Notes under the pieces: model-generated
What the model saw: only the letters and a program-made list of their open reading frames with translations
Told to the model about the DNA's origin: nothing
Database searches by the model: none
Part shown: positions 41,208-49,963 of the stretch, one piece after another
Layout of the letters: each line of letters starts with the position of its first letter
Numbering within the stretch: position 1 is the first letter of the stretch
Source of the DNA: Armatimonadota bacterium
Lineage (GTDB): Bacteria > Armatimonadota > DTGP01 > JAKQQT01
Length of the DNA: 64,000 nt
Assembly (NCBI GenBank): GCA_036504095.1
Contig: DASXVS010000013.1
Span: forward strand, 1 to 64,000
Direction of reading: 5' to 3'
Position numbers and translations under genes: made by a program

Positions 41208-41594
41208 ATGACGATCCAGATCGATCCCCATTACCGCCTTGAGATTCTGCCGAACGTTGGCGGGATCGCACGGGATGAGACGCTGGACGTGTACGCCGAG
41301 TTGCGGAACAACACGGACGATACCATCAGTTCCGCGAATATGGTGGTGGTTGCCTATCGCGCAGACGGTACGCTGTGCGGTGTTGAAGAGTGCTTGTCCT
41401 ACCTCACTCTGCGATCGGGCGAGTGCAAGGCCGTGAAGGTACGGCTGGAACTCGACCCGCAGATTGTGGCTTCCCTTCGCCTGTACGGGGAAACGGAGTT
41501 CGATGAGGAAGACCCCAGGGTTACAGATTCGACTCTTGCCGAACCCCCAACGTTCATGAGTGACTATTTCCGGCGCAAACCCGGATCGCCATAG
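41208..41594 (+). CDS. Small FxLYD/Ig-like conserved protein
   Basis: 128 residues without signal peptide. The sequence ETLDVYAELRNNTDDTISSANMVVVAYRADG followed by LRSGECKAVKVRL has the look of an FxLYD-type beta-sandwich, but without export signal. Not assigned further. AAGGGGG precedes the ATG. Followed by a strong terminator. (The quoted run is here to be read as two pieces: ETLDVYAELRNN and TDDTISSANMVVVAYRADG.). Confidence 0.5.
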   Translation: MTIQIDPHYRLEILPNVGGIARDETLDVYAELRNNTDDTISSANMVVVAYRADGTLCGVEECLSYLTLRSGECKAVKVRLELDPQIVASLRLYGETEFDEEDPRVTDSTLAEPPTFMSDYFRRKPGSP

Positions 41595-41612
41595 CGCCGA
41601 TAAGCTGGAATT

Positions 41613-41656
41613 GACGACGCCCCGGTTTCCGGTCAATCGGAAACCGGGGCGTCGTC
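41613..41656. terminator. Strong 19-bp hairpin between convergent genes
   Basis: Perfect 19-bp stem (GACGACGCCCCGGTTTCCG) around a 6-nt loop GTCAAT. It serves the plus-strand small gene and the minus-strand protease gene. Confidence 0.85.
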
Positions 41657-41663
41657 GTCTTGC

Positions 41664-43181
41664 CTAACCTCCAATCCGAACGATGCCCCCTTGGGCCGTA
41701 ATCCGCATCGGGCGGAAAAGCGTCTCGCGCTCCGAATACACTCCCGCGTTAGCGACCACCGTATCACCCGCCTTCACGCAGTACATCCCGGCGAAAACCG
41801 ATGGAAGCGGCTCCGCGCTGGTGCCGCGCTGGCCGCCTCCGCCGCCCGGACTGACGTAGACCGGGCTCGGTACGCTGTTGAGGAACGGCGAGAGGGTATC
41901 ATACGCGAGGTCCAGCCGGCCGTAACCGACCCCCGATGGTGTGCATCCGCCCGGGCCGCCCGTCAGCGGGCCGCGCACGTGGTGCGAGCTGTCAAACAGG
42001 GGCGAACCGGACGATCCCGGTTCAATGGTACCCTGCGAATAGTCCACCAGCCAGACGGAAACACTGATGATCTGGCCGTTATCGTTGTACTGCCGGACGC
42101 CGGAGTCGCTGAAGGTACCGAATGAGATGCGCTTCCACGATCCCCGCGGATGGTGAATACCGGTGACGGCATCTCCTGTCCCCCACGCCACGGTTGTCCA
42201 CCCCTCGTACTGCACGCCGCCCGGCGGATTGGCATACAGCCCGATCAATGAACAGTCGTAGAACCCCTGGTTTTTCAACAGGAGCGAACCCAGCGTGCAG
42301 GGGACGGTATTGGGGTCGGGTGGCGTGCCGTTGCAGGCCGGCGTCTGGTAAAACCACAGAAACTCGACGGTGCTGGCCGCCGCCGCATTGTTGATGCAGT
42401 GGTTTGCCGTGAGAAACAACGGCGAGGAGTCACCGGCGTTTCGATTCAGCATCGATCCACTGCACATGAAGCATCCGCCATTGTCCTGAAAGATTATCTT
42501 GGCGACCCCGCTCGCTTCCCCCGCCCACGCGGGATAGCAGGTGGAATCGAGGTGACAGGCAAGTGTAGCGCCCGGCCCCGTATTGCACCCGTTGTTGCAG
42601 TATGTGTGGACGATGCCCGTAATGACGGGCCCAGCCAGCGGCATCAGCTTTCCGGCCGGAAGGTGCAGTTCCAGGCCAAAGGTATCGCCGAATACCAGCG
42701 GCGACCACCATCCGGCGGGGTCGCCCCCTGAAGCAGGCTGATATGGGCCGAACACGGCGCTGGATCCGGGAGCGTAAGGTCGGACCTCAATGCCGGTGCC
42801 GCCGAGCCCCGCGAGTTGCACGCGGAGCCCGCCAGCATTGGCGGAGGTGAGTTCAACTTTCATGACGGAGCCCCCATCGGGAGCGGGCAGCCAGGCCGCC
42901 GAGTCGAGGAGGTTTGGAGGCGCCGGCTGCACGTAACCGATCTGGAGCCCGTCGGTATCGGAGCCCGTGGCGGCGGGCTGGGGCGCGATAACGGTCGCGG
43001 GCAGGATAATCTTCACGGGCGCCACATCCGGAGCCACCAGGCGCGCGGCGCTGGCCGGTGCGGACTGGTACAGCGCGGCGTCGCAGAAGGGCGACGGCGG
43101 CTGGACCGCCCTGGCGCCTTTCGAACCGGACCACGCTGGTGTGTTTGATGCTAGAAACAAGAGCAGTAGTGTGTATCTCAT
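41664..43181 (-). CDS. Secreted lysyl-endopeptidase-like serine protease
   Basis: 505 residues with signal peptide. Trypsin-fold catalytic triad: His261 (FLTANHCINN), Asp309 (FYDCSLIGL) and Ser391 (IEPGSSGSPLFD). Several Cys (195, 199, 209, 215, 237, 240, 262) agree with a disulfide-rich Achromobacter protease I-like enzyme. A long pro-region (about 30-190) precedes it and the last 55 residues form a separate beta-rich tail (KAGDTVVANAGVYSE). GAGGGAG is before the ATG. Likely an extracellular nutrient protease. Confidence 0.88.
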   Translation of the reverse strand: MRYTLLLLFLASNTPAWSGSKGARAVQPPSPFCDAALYQSAPASAARLVAPDVAPVKIILPATVIAPQPAATGSDTDGLQIGYVQPAPPNLLDSAAWLPAPDGGSVMKVELTSANAGGLRVQLAGLGGTGIEVRPYAPGSSAVFGPYQPASGGDPAGWWSPLVFGDTFGLELHLPAGKLMPLAGPVITGIVHTYCNNGCNTGPGATLACHLDSTCYPAWAGEASGVAKIIFQDNGGCFMCSGSMLNRNAGDSSPLFLTANHCINNAAAASTVEFLWFYQTPACNGTPPDPNTVPCTLGSLLLKNQGFYDCSLIGLYANPPGGVQYEGWTTVAWGTGDAVTGIHHPRGSWKRISFGTFSDSGVRQYNDNGQIISVSVWLVDYSQGTIEPGSSGSPLFDSSHHVRGPLTGGPGGCTPSGVGYGRLDLAYDTLSPFLNSVPSPVYVSPGGGGGQRGTSAEPLPSVFAGMYCVKAGDTVVANAGVYSERETLFRPMRITAQGGIVRIGG

Positions 43182-43200
43182 AGTGCTCCCTCACTTCCCC

Positions 43201-45018
43201 TCAGTGCAGATTCACCAGGGCGAGGACAAGCCCTGTGCCGTGCTCAAGCGGCGACATGGCCTTGCCGATGGTGGCGCCCTCGGAGCGGGAGTAGTCGGTC
43301 ACCTTCATAGCAACTCCCGCTGTATCGGAAGTGGTGAGCATATCGCCGGGATGGATGGGGCCATCGGAATCGTTGCACCTCACCCACACGCGCCCCGCCA
43401 TGGCAACTGGAAGCGCGCCTGCCACGCCTCCGGAATCGGGAAGCACCATCCCGGCGCTGAGGTGATTAGCCCCGCTGATAACGCCGGCGACGGTCCGGTC
43501 ATAGGCCCCAGTGGATAGCCTCAAAGCGCCCGCGTGCTCGGTGTCAATCGAAACGACCGTTCCGGGTTGAGCGGCGCCGGCCACGCTGAATTTCTCCGCG
43601 ACGTCGGACCCGCCGGATATCTCGAGTATCCCGACGTGCGTGAGGCCGGCGAAGTAACCTGCGTATCCTCCGCCATTGCTCTGGCCATAGACGCCGTATC
43701 CGGTGGTCAGGTTGATGCCCGAGACTCCAGCGTGGATCGTGGCGTTGGAGAACCCGATCACCCCGTCGCCGCCGCCACTATTTCCCTGAACGCCGGCGCC
43801 GTTGCCGTCATTCGCCCCCCAGACGCCGATGCTGCCGTTGTTGTGGTTCGTGTATCCGAACACACCGGTCTTCCCATCGGATTCCGTTCGCCCGATCACG
43901 CCGGTCCCGCCAATGCTGTAACCGAAGACGCCAGTGCCACCGGCTTCATTGCGGCCTATCACACCGTTGTCGGCGGCGCTAGACGTTTGCCCGTAAAGCC
44001 CGTTGTGCGCGCCGTGTCCCCAAATGCCGGCAAAACCCTGGGTGCTTTCACCGATGACGCCGTACTGCCCCCTTTCAGAGAGACCGAAGACTCCCGTGCC
44101 GGGACCGGAATCGCCCCATACGCCGGTGTTTCCACCGCTGCCCCACACTCCGTCGCCCGCCGCGTTGTCGTTCTGGCCATAAACCGCCGGCAATCCGGCC
44201 GTATGGCCCACGCCGTTGACCCCCAGGTAAGAACCGCTCTCTCCGTAGATTCCTACCGCGGAGCCGCTGGTGCCCATCACGGCATCCGTGTTCAGCGAGT
44301 CACCCCAGACGCCGCCCGCGGTTGGCGCCATGATTCCGCTGGGGCCACTTTGCTCGCCATAAACGCCCCAGGCTGAGGCGCTCTGACCTTTGACCCCAAT
44401 GCCGTTATCGGTATCGCCCCAAACGCCACCACCAAAGCCTTTCGCGGATGTGAGACCGCTGCCGGCGCCGTTCCTGCCGTAAGCCCCCCACCACCCACTG
44501 CTGAGCCCGGATAGAGCGACCGCGGCGGACGTGCCCGTGATAGCGTTTCCGTTTCCGGTGTTGGTGATGGACATTGCGGTTCCCGGACTGGCGACCGCCG
44601 CGTTGCCGGTGAAAGGCAGGGAAAGGGCGCCACCGCCCGCAGTCAGGGCGTAGGGAACCGCGTCCAAGGCAAGTCTGGGAGTCATCGGCGATGCCTCGCC
44701 GTCCAACTGGATCTCCACCCAGTATCTGGTGTCAAATGCCAGTCCGCCGAAGGAAGTGGGAGCACCGAGTTCGGTGGTGAAAAGCCCGTGGCTGCCGGTT
44801 ACGCTGACCGGCTTCGAGGCTTCTGTCCAAAGTGGCGAGCCGGCTGTCGCCGCGTCGAACAGCCTGAACGTGACGTTATAGGAGCCGGCCGGCTTCGGCA
44901 CTCCCGACGCATTGGCGAGAATTCCCTGGAATGGGATGGTATGAGGAATCGCCGCATGTGAAGCGACGGACCCAACGAAGTGCAGCAGCGCACAGGCTGC
45001 CAGGTATCGAATTTGCAC
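43201..45018 (-). CDS. Large secreted glycine-rich repeat protein with intramolecular-chaperone-like end
   Basis: 605 residues: signal peptide, an N-terminal domain (IPFQGILANASGVPKPAGSY, FRLFDAATAGSPLWTE) seen in many environmental secreted proteins, then a long run of short GVxGxS and GVWGxx repeats (about 160-480), each holding G-V-[WFYIN]-G. A conserved C-terminal domain starts ISGGSDVAEKFSV. It looks like a fibrous beta-solenoid, comparable to tail-fibre-like proteins. GTG start at 45018 because AGGAGGG is 5 nt upstream. Protease gene follows 19 bp downstream. Confidence 0.75.
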   Translation of the reverse strand: MQIRYLAACALLHFVGSVASHAAIPHTIPFQGILANASGVPKPAGSYNVTFRLFDAATAGSPLWTEASKPVSVTGSHGLFTTELGAPTSFGGLAFDTRYWVEIQLDGEASPMTPRLALDAVPYALTAGGGALSLPFTGNAAVASPGTAMSITNTGNGNAITGTSAAVALSGLSSGWWGAYGRNGAGSGLTSAKGFGGGVWGDTDNGIGVKGQSASAWGVYGEQSGPSGIMAPTAGGVWGDSLNTDAVMGTSGSAVGIYGESGSYLGVNGVGHTAGLPAVYGQNDNAAGDGVWGSGGNTGVWGDSGPGTGVFGLSERGQYGVIGESTQGFAGIWGHGAHNGLYGQTSSAADNGVIGRNEAGGTGVFGYSIGGTGVIGRTESDGKTGVFGYTNHNNGSIGVWGANDGNGAGVQGNSGGGDGVIGFSNATIHAGVSGINLTTGYGVYGQSNGGGYAGYFAGLTHVGILEISGGSDVAEKFSVAGAAQPGTVVSIDTEHAGALRLSTGAYDRTVAGVISGANHLSAGMVLPDSGGVAGALPVAMAGRVWVRCNDSDGPIHPGDMLTTSDTAGVAMKVTDYSRSEGATIGKAMSPLEHGTGLVLALVNLH

Positions 45019-45195
45019 AAAACCCTCCTTTACTGATAACAGTGATAAGCTGGCTGAATTATACACGGTGGCGGAATGAGTTTTCCCATTTGTTCAGCTA
45101 ATTAAGCCTTATTTGTTGGCCTTCATCAGGGGTCGCCAACCGCGTGCCGCCTGGTGACACAATGAGAGCGGCTTGGAGAGAGCCGGAAGGTGCGC

Positions 45196-46608
45196 ATGGG
45201 TGTAGATACGCCAATTCGGGACAGGGATGATGACGCCACGGGTGACGGCCAGACTGTGGTGACGCCGGCGGATGGCGGCGAGCCGAGCAATATGCGCCAT
45301 GAAGTCTGGCAGCTTGCCTGGCCCACGATCATCGCCAACGTTCTGATGAACGTGGGTGGCCTGATCAACCTCTATTTCGTACACGGCCTGGGCGTGGGAT
45401 CGATGAACGCTGTTACGTGGGGCGAGCAGATGATCGGCATCGTGTTCGCCGTAGCGGTGGGGGTCAGCATCGGCACAACGGCTCTGGTGGCCCGGTCCAT
45501 CGGCGCGGGAGACGAACGCTCGGCCGCGGACGCGACGCGCCAGAGCCTGATGCTGGGGATCATTCTCGGGGTCTTCACCACCGCCGTCCTGGCCCTGCTG
45601 GAGCGCCCCGTTCTGCTGGCAATGGGCGCGAACCATTCGTCGCTGCCGCTCGGACTGATCTACTACCACTGGCTCCTGTTCGGCATCGTCCCGTTTTTCC
45701 TGATCAACGTATGCGGCGCGGCCTTTCGCGGCGCAGGCGACACCCGCACTCCGTTGTACCTGCTCACGCTGCTGGTCGGCGTGAGCGTGCTAACCGACAG
45801 CACGTTGATCTGGGGGTTCGGCCCCATCCCGAAGATGGGCGTCGCCGGCGCCGGGCTGGGCACCTTCATCATGCGATCCGTTGGGAGCACCGCCTTCCTC
45901 GTCGCGCTTTGGCGATCGCCCCATCGCCTGATAACGGCGTCCGATTCCTGGCGCCTGGATCTGGGTTGGGCGAAGCGGCTCATACGCGTGGGATTTCCGG
46001 CGGGATTGCAAGCCGGTCTGCGTACGATCGCAAGCTCGACCTTCGTGGGCCTCCTGGCAAGGATGCAGCACGGGCCGGCCGTGGTTGCGGCGCTGAGCGT
46101 GGGGTTGCGGTCGGAGGGGATCGCGTTCATGCCGGGGATGGCGTTCAACGTGGCCGCCGCGGCGCTCGTCGGGCAAAGCCTCGGCGCAAGGAACCCCAAC
46201 CGCGCGGCGCGCGCGGCGCGCGCCGCCACGCTGCAGGCCATCTGGATCATGGCGCTGATGGGCGCCACCTTCTTTGTCTTCGCACCGCAGATGGCCAAAG
46301 CGCTGGCAGCGCCGGAAGCCGTTCCGTTCGCCGTAGCCTACCTGCGCATTGCCGCCATCTCCGAACCGTTCCTGGCCGTCGCCATGACGCTGACCGGAGC
46401 GCTGCAGGGTGCCGGCGACACGATGAAGCCGATGTGGGTGGTTATCAATACCATGCTGCTTCGATTGGCGACGACGTGGTATTTTGGGCTGCACCTCGGC
46501 CTGGGCGCCAACGCTGCGTGGTGGGCCATGTCGGGGTCTACGTGCGTACAAGGTCTGCTGATTCTGGCGGCCTGGCGCCGGGGCACGTGGCGCCGCGTGC
46601 GGGTTTGA
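45196..46608 (+). CDS. MATE family multidrug/metabolite exporter
   Basis: 470 residues with 12 hydrophobic segments. Family features: MRHEVWQLAWPTIIANVLMN, ARSIGAGDERSAADATRQS, FRGAGDTRTPLY and, in the second half, VGQSLGARNPNRAARA and GALQGAGDTMKPMW, showing the internal two-fold repeat. Exports cationic compounds using Na+ or H+. Start ATG 45196 (GGAAGG nearby); GTG 45190 is possible. Confidence 0.93.
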   Translation: MGVDTPIRDRDDDATGDGQTVVTPADGGEPSNMRHEVWQLAWPTIIANVLMNVGGLINLYFVHGLGVGSMNAVTWGEQMIGIVFAVAVGVSIGTTALVARSIGAGDERSAADATRQSLMLGIILGVFTTAVLALLERPVLLAMGANHSSLPLGLIYYHWLLFGIVPFFLINVCGAAFRGAGDTRTPLYLLTLLVGVSVLTDSTLIWGFGPIPKMGVAGAGLGTFIMRSVGSTAFLVALWRSPHRLITASDSWRLDLGWAKRLIRVGFPAGLQAGLRTIASSTFVGLLARMQHGPAVVAALSVGLRSEGIAFMPGMAFNVAAAALVGQSLGARNPNRAARAARAATLQAIWIMALMGATFFVFAPQMAKALAAPEAVPFAVAYLRIAAISEPFLAVAMTLTGALQGAGDTMKPMWVVINTMLLRLATTWYFGLHLGLGANAAWWAMSGSTCVQGLLILAAWRRGTWRRVRV

Positions 46609-46648
46609 AACGCTGGCGTCCGGGCTCAGCCGCCGGCCATCGCTGCCA

Positions 46649-48112
46649 TCACCTCGCCGCCTTGATCTGGTCCACGACCTTACGGACATCCTTCGCGTCT
46701 GAGGCTTTGGGGCTCAGGGCCAGGTAGCGTTCCAGGTGTTGAAGCGCTTTCGCGCTTTCGCGCTTCTCCAGCAACAGCGCACCCAGGTTGAAGTGCGCTT
46801 CGGGCCAGTTTGGCTGGCGCTCCAGGGCACGCTCATACATCGCGATGGCGGTGTCCGGATCCGACTCCTTCTCCGCAATCTGCCCCAGCGTGAACCAGGC
46901 CGGGGCGAAATCGGGACGCAGTTGGGCGGCTGTCAACAGATGCCCATGCGCCGACTTTGAGTCCCCGGCCATAATCAGGGCTGCGCCGAGTTCGAATTCG
47001 GCCAGGCCATCTTTCGGCTCCAGCACCACGGCCTTCCGGAGGCTTTCCACGGCCTTCTGCGGGTCTCTCAGCGCCAGGCACGCGCTGCCGTAAGCGCGCC
47101 AACCGGGCTCGTACTCCGGGTGATTAGCTGTTATCCACGTCAGGCGGTCCAGCGCTTCGTCCGCATTACCGCTCACCATCCGGCACATCGCGGCGTAATA
47201 GCGCGCCTGCCAGCGGGGCTTGTCCGGCCCCTTATAGAGGTCTTCCAGGCGTTTGTAGGGGTCGAGGCGCGCCGGCTGGAGGTCTGCAACCTTCTCCCAC
47301 ATGCGGATGGCGTCATCGGTGCGGTCCGTTCGGGTGTAAGCGACGGCGGCCATCTGGTAGAGGGAGTCGTCGGTTTTGAGGGCGGCGGCGGCCTTTTCGC
47401 ATGCCGGTCCTGCCGCCTCGAAATCCGAGACGACGTACAGGGCGTAGGCCCTGCCGTGCAAAGCCGATGGCGAGACGGGATCAATGGCCAGCGCCCTGTC
47501 GAACGCCAGTAGCGACTGCCGCACGGGCTCCTGGAACGTCTCCCGATCTTTCGCGGTCATCGCAGTACCCGGCCGGCTCAGTGCGCCCATGTAATATCCG
47601 CGGGGATCGTAGTGGGAGTCGCGGGCCTCGATGTCGCGATGTGTTAGGGAGGAAGCGCTGTCGGATTCGCCCCAGCCCGTACCTCCCCCGGGGAGATACC
47701 GGAATAACCCTCCGGCCATGGCGCCGGAAATGACCGGTGTGAGCGATCTCGTCGTACGCTCCTCGGGGTGCGCCCGTCTCCACTTGTCCAGCCCCTGCGT
47801 GAAGATCGCCAGTTGGGCCTCGCCGATGTGGACAAGGATGGTGGCATTGGAAGGCTCTATCCCGGAGGCGGTGGACAGTTCGCCAATCGCTTCGGACGGG
47901 CGCCCGATGCTTGTGAGGACCTGGCCGAGGAGGTCGTGCGTCGCGGCGCTGCCGGCATCCGCAACCACGGCGTGGCGCGCGAGAGGGAGGGCGTCTGCGC
48001 CGCGTCCGGCATCCAGCAAGGTGCGGATCGCGTCCATATCCTCCGAGGGCGCTTCGGCAAGTGCCGCCGCGCCCAGGCTCAGAGTGACCGCCAACACCGA
48101 TAAGTGCTTCAT
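46649..48112 (-). CDS. Secreted TPR protein, paralogue 1
   Basis: 487 residues with signal peptide and about eight TPR-like helices pairs (YQMAAVAYTRTDRTDDAIRM, DGLAEFELGAALIMAGDS, WPEAHFNLGALLLEKRES). Mid-region AMAGGLFRYLPGGGTGW is unusual. It aligns along its whole length with the next gene on the same strand (shared THDLLGQ, PNWPEA, LERYLAL blocks). Role unknown; probably scaffolding in the periplasm. Confidence 0.82.
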   Translation of the reverse strand: MKHLSVLAVTLSLGAAALAEAPSEDMDAIRTLLDAGRGADALPLARHAVVADAGSAATHDLLGQVLTSIGRPSEAIGELSTASGIEPSNATILVHIGEAQLAIFTQGLDKWRRAHPEERTTRSLTPVISGAMAGGLFRYLPGGGTGWGESDSASSLTHRDIEARDSHYDPRGYYMGALSRPGTAMTAKDRETFQEPVRQSLLAFDRALAIDPVSPSALHGRAYALYVVSDFEAAGPACEKAAAALKTDDSLYQMAAVAYTRTDRTDDAIRMWEKVADLQPARLDPYKRLEDLYKGPDKPRWQARYYAAMCRMVSGNADEALDRLTWITANHPEYEPGWRAYGSACLALRDPQKAVESLRKAVVLEPKDGLAEFELGAALIMAGDSKSAHGHLLTAAQLRPDFAPAWFTLGQIAEKESDPDTAIAMYERALERQPNWPEAHFNLGALLLEKRESAKALQHLERYLALSPKASDAKDVRKVVDQIKAAR

Positions 48113-48202
48113 TACGATGCCTCTTTCCGCTCCACCCGTTGGTGGCAGGCGTTCAGAGTCAGCGCTGCAAATGATTGCTGGATTGAAGCGTTGCCGCCTG
48201 CC

Positions 48203-49639
48203 CTATTTGTTCTGCTTGGCCAGGATTTCCTTCACCTGCTCGATGGCCTTTTTCACATCCTTGACGTTTTTCGCGTCCGGCACGAGTTCCACATATCGCT
48301 GGAGGTGCGGAAGGGCTTCGGCGCCCTTTCGGCGGTCCAGCAGGATGCTGCCGAGGCTGAACCGGGCATCGGGCCAGTTCGGGGCCAGTTCCACGGCGCG
48401 CTGGTAATACATCTCAGCGCCATCCAGATCCTCGTTCTTTTCGGCCGCCGCGCCCAGCGCATTCCAGGCGGTGGCATCCTCGGGCCGATATTTCGCGGCT
48501 TTGGCGAGGCTGGCCTGCGCGGCCTGCGCATTTCCACCCGCCAATTGGCCGACGCCCAACATCAGGAAGCTGTACCCGTCGGTCGGATCCGCGGCAACCG
48601 CTTTCGCGAAGGCCTCCGCCGCCCCCTTCTTATCCTTCAGCACCAGCAGTGTCATACCGGTTCCGCGCCAGGCGGGCGCGTACTCCGGGTGCTTGTCCGT
48701 GACGTCCTTCAGACCCTTGAGGGCATCCTTCGGCGACGGTTTCTGTGCATCGCTTTCGTTGCTTATCTGGTTGGCGAAAAGCATCCGCATCGCATCGTAA
48801 TAGCCGTATTTCCAGTCGGAATGCCGGAACTCGTCGTAGAGCGCGCGCAGGTTCCAATAGGCCCAGGGGTTGGCAGGCTGCGCTTGCGAGACCATCTCCC
48901 AGATGTCAATGGACTCCGGCCCCTTGCCATGCGCATCGGTGACGTTTCGGGCGATATCCCATAGGAAGGAATCGAAGGCCGGGACACCGCCGGCTTTCCA
49001 CGCGGAAACGGTATCTTTCCACTCTCCGAGCATCAACGACGCGAGGCCCTTCCCGTGCAGGGCGGGCTTGTTAGCCTGGTCCACCGCCAGGGCGGCATTG
49101 TACGCCTTCAAAGCCGACTTGACACCGGATTCGAGGCGGGCCCAATCCGCCGGCTGCATTTGCGCGGATGACCTCACCATATCCGTCTGCTGGGAGAACA
49201 GGTCCGGGTTCATCCGGCCCATACCGAAGGTGCCTCCCGCCAACGTCCCGGGAACGCTGGACGTGATGGATCCGACCATGTCGCCGGGATGGTCTTTCAC
49301 CCAGTCCCGAAGCCCGATGATGAACCTCGCCATATACGCGTCGCCGAGGTCAGACTGGTATGAGGCTGTCTGGGGATCCAGCGTTACTGCCTGCGTCAGT
49401 TCCTTCACAGCCGCATCTGCGTCCGGCTTCTCGGTCCGCCACAAGCACTGCCCCAGAAGGTCGTGTGCCGCGGCGGATGTGGCATCGGCGGCCACGAGAG
49501 CCTGTGCGGCGGGCCGGGCATCGGCGTAGCGCTGGTCTGTGACAAGCGCGCGCGTTGAATTCAGCGTCGCGGGGGCAGTCTGCGCAAAAGACGGCGTGGA
49601 CAACGCGATGATACTGATGGTCGCTAGAAGTATTTTCAC
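48203..49639 (-). CDS. Secreted TPR protein, paralogue 2
   Basis: 478 residues with signal peptide ending SFAQT. TPR helices throughout; block order and spacing copy those of paralogue 1 (AAHDLLGQ, GTLAGGTFGMGRM, ALHGKGLASLMLGEW, PNWPDARFSLGSILLDRRKG). GTG start at 49639 is supported by GGAG 9 nt upstream; the frame upstream of it is not signal-like. The gap between the paralogues is about 90 bp. Confidence 0.82.
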   Translation of the reverse strand: MKILLATISIIALSTPSFAQTAPATLNSTRALVTDQRYADARPAAQALVAADATSAAAHDLLGQCLWRTEKPDADAAVKELTQAVTLDPQTASYQSDLGDAYMARFIIGLRDWVKDHPGDMVGSITSSVPGTLAGGTFGMGRMNPDLFSQQTDMVRSSAQMQPADWARLESGVKSALKAYNAALAVDQANKPALHGKGLASLMLGEWKDTVSAWKAGGVPAFDSFLWDIARNVTDAHGKGPESIDIWEMVSQAQPANPWAYWNLRALYDEFRHSDWKYGYYDAMRMLFANQISNESDAQKPSPKDALKGLKDVTDKHPEYAPAWRGTGMTLLVLKDKKGAAEAFAKAVAADPTDGYSFLMLGVGQLAGGNAQAAQASLAKAAKYRPEDATAWNALGAAAEKNEDLDGAEMYYQRAVELAPNWPDARFSLGSILLDRRKGAEALPHLQRYVELVPDAKNVKDVKKAIEQVKEILAKQNK

Positions 49640-49730
49640 AGTTGTTTGCTCCGAGTGCACGATCTGGGGCGGGCCTATGACGGCAAACGGCGGGCAGACG
49701 TGCCCGTCGTGCACGATCCGCCCGCCTGTC

Positions 49731-49824
49731 TGGCGGAGTGGCCGGGATTTGAACCCGGGGTAGAAGTTTATGCCCCTACAATCGCTTAGCAGGCGATCAC
49801 CTTAAGCCGCTCGGTCACCACTCC
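49731..49824 (-). tRNA. tRNA-Ser (GCT)
   Basis: 94-nt class II tRNA read on the minus strand, with encoded CCA. Acceptor GGAGTGG pairs with CCACTCC; anticodon stem-loop ATCGC-CTGCTAA-GCGAT gives anticodon GCT (49788-49790), decoding AGC and AGU. A long variable arm (GTAG/CTAC stem) and T-arm CCGGG-TTCAAAT-CCCGG complete it. Confidence 0.95.
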
Positions 49825-49963
49825 ACGCCATGGACAGTTTACCACATCCTGCGCCCGGCGGCAAATGGCTGTGTCCGGAATTGCCCGATGACGAGCGCAC
49901 GGTGCTAATGTGCAGGCATGACTGCGTAAGACGACCCGGTTTGATTGTTCAAGAGGAAGACCT

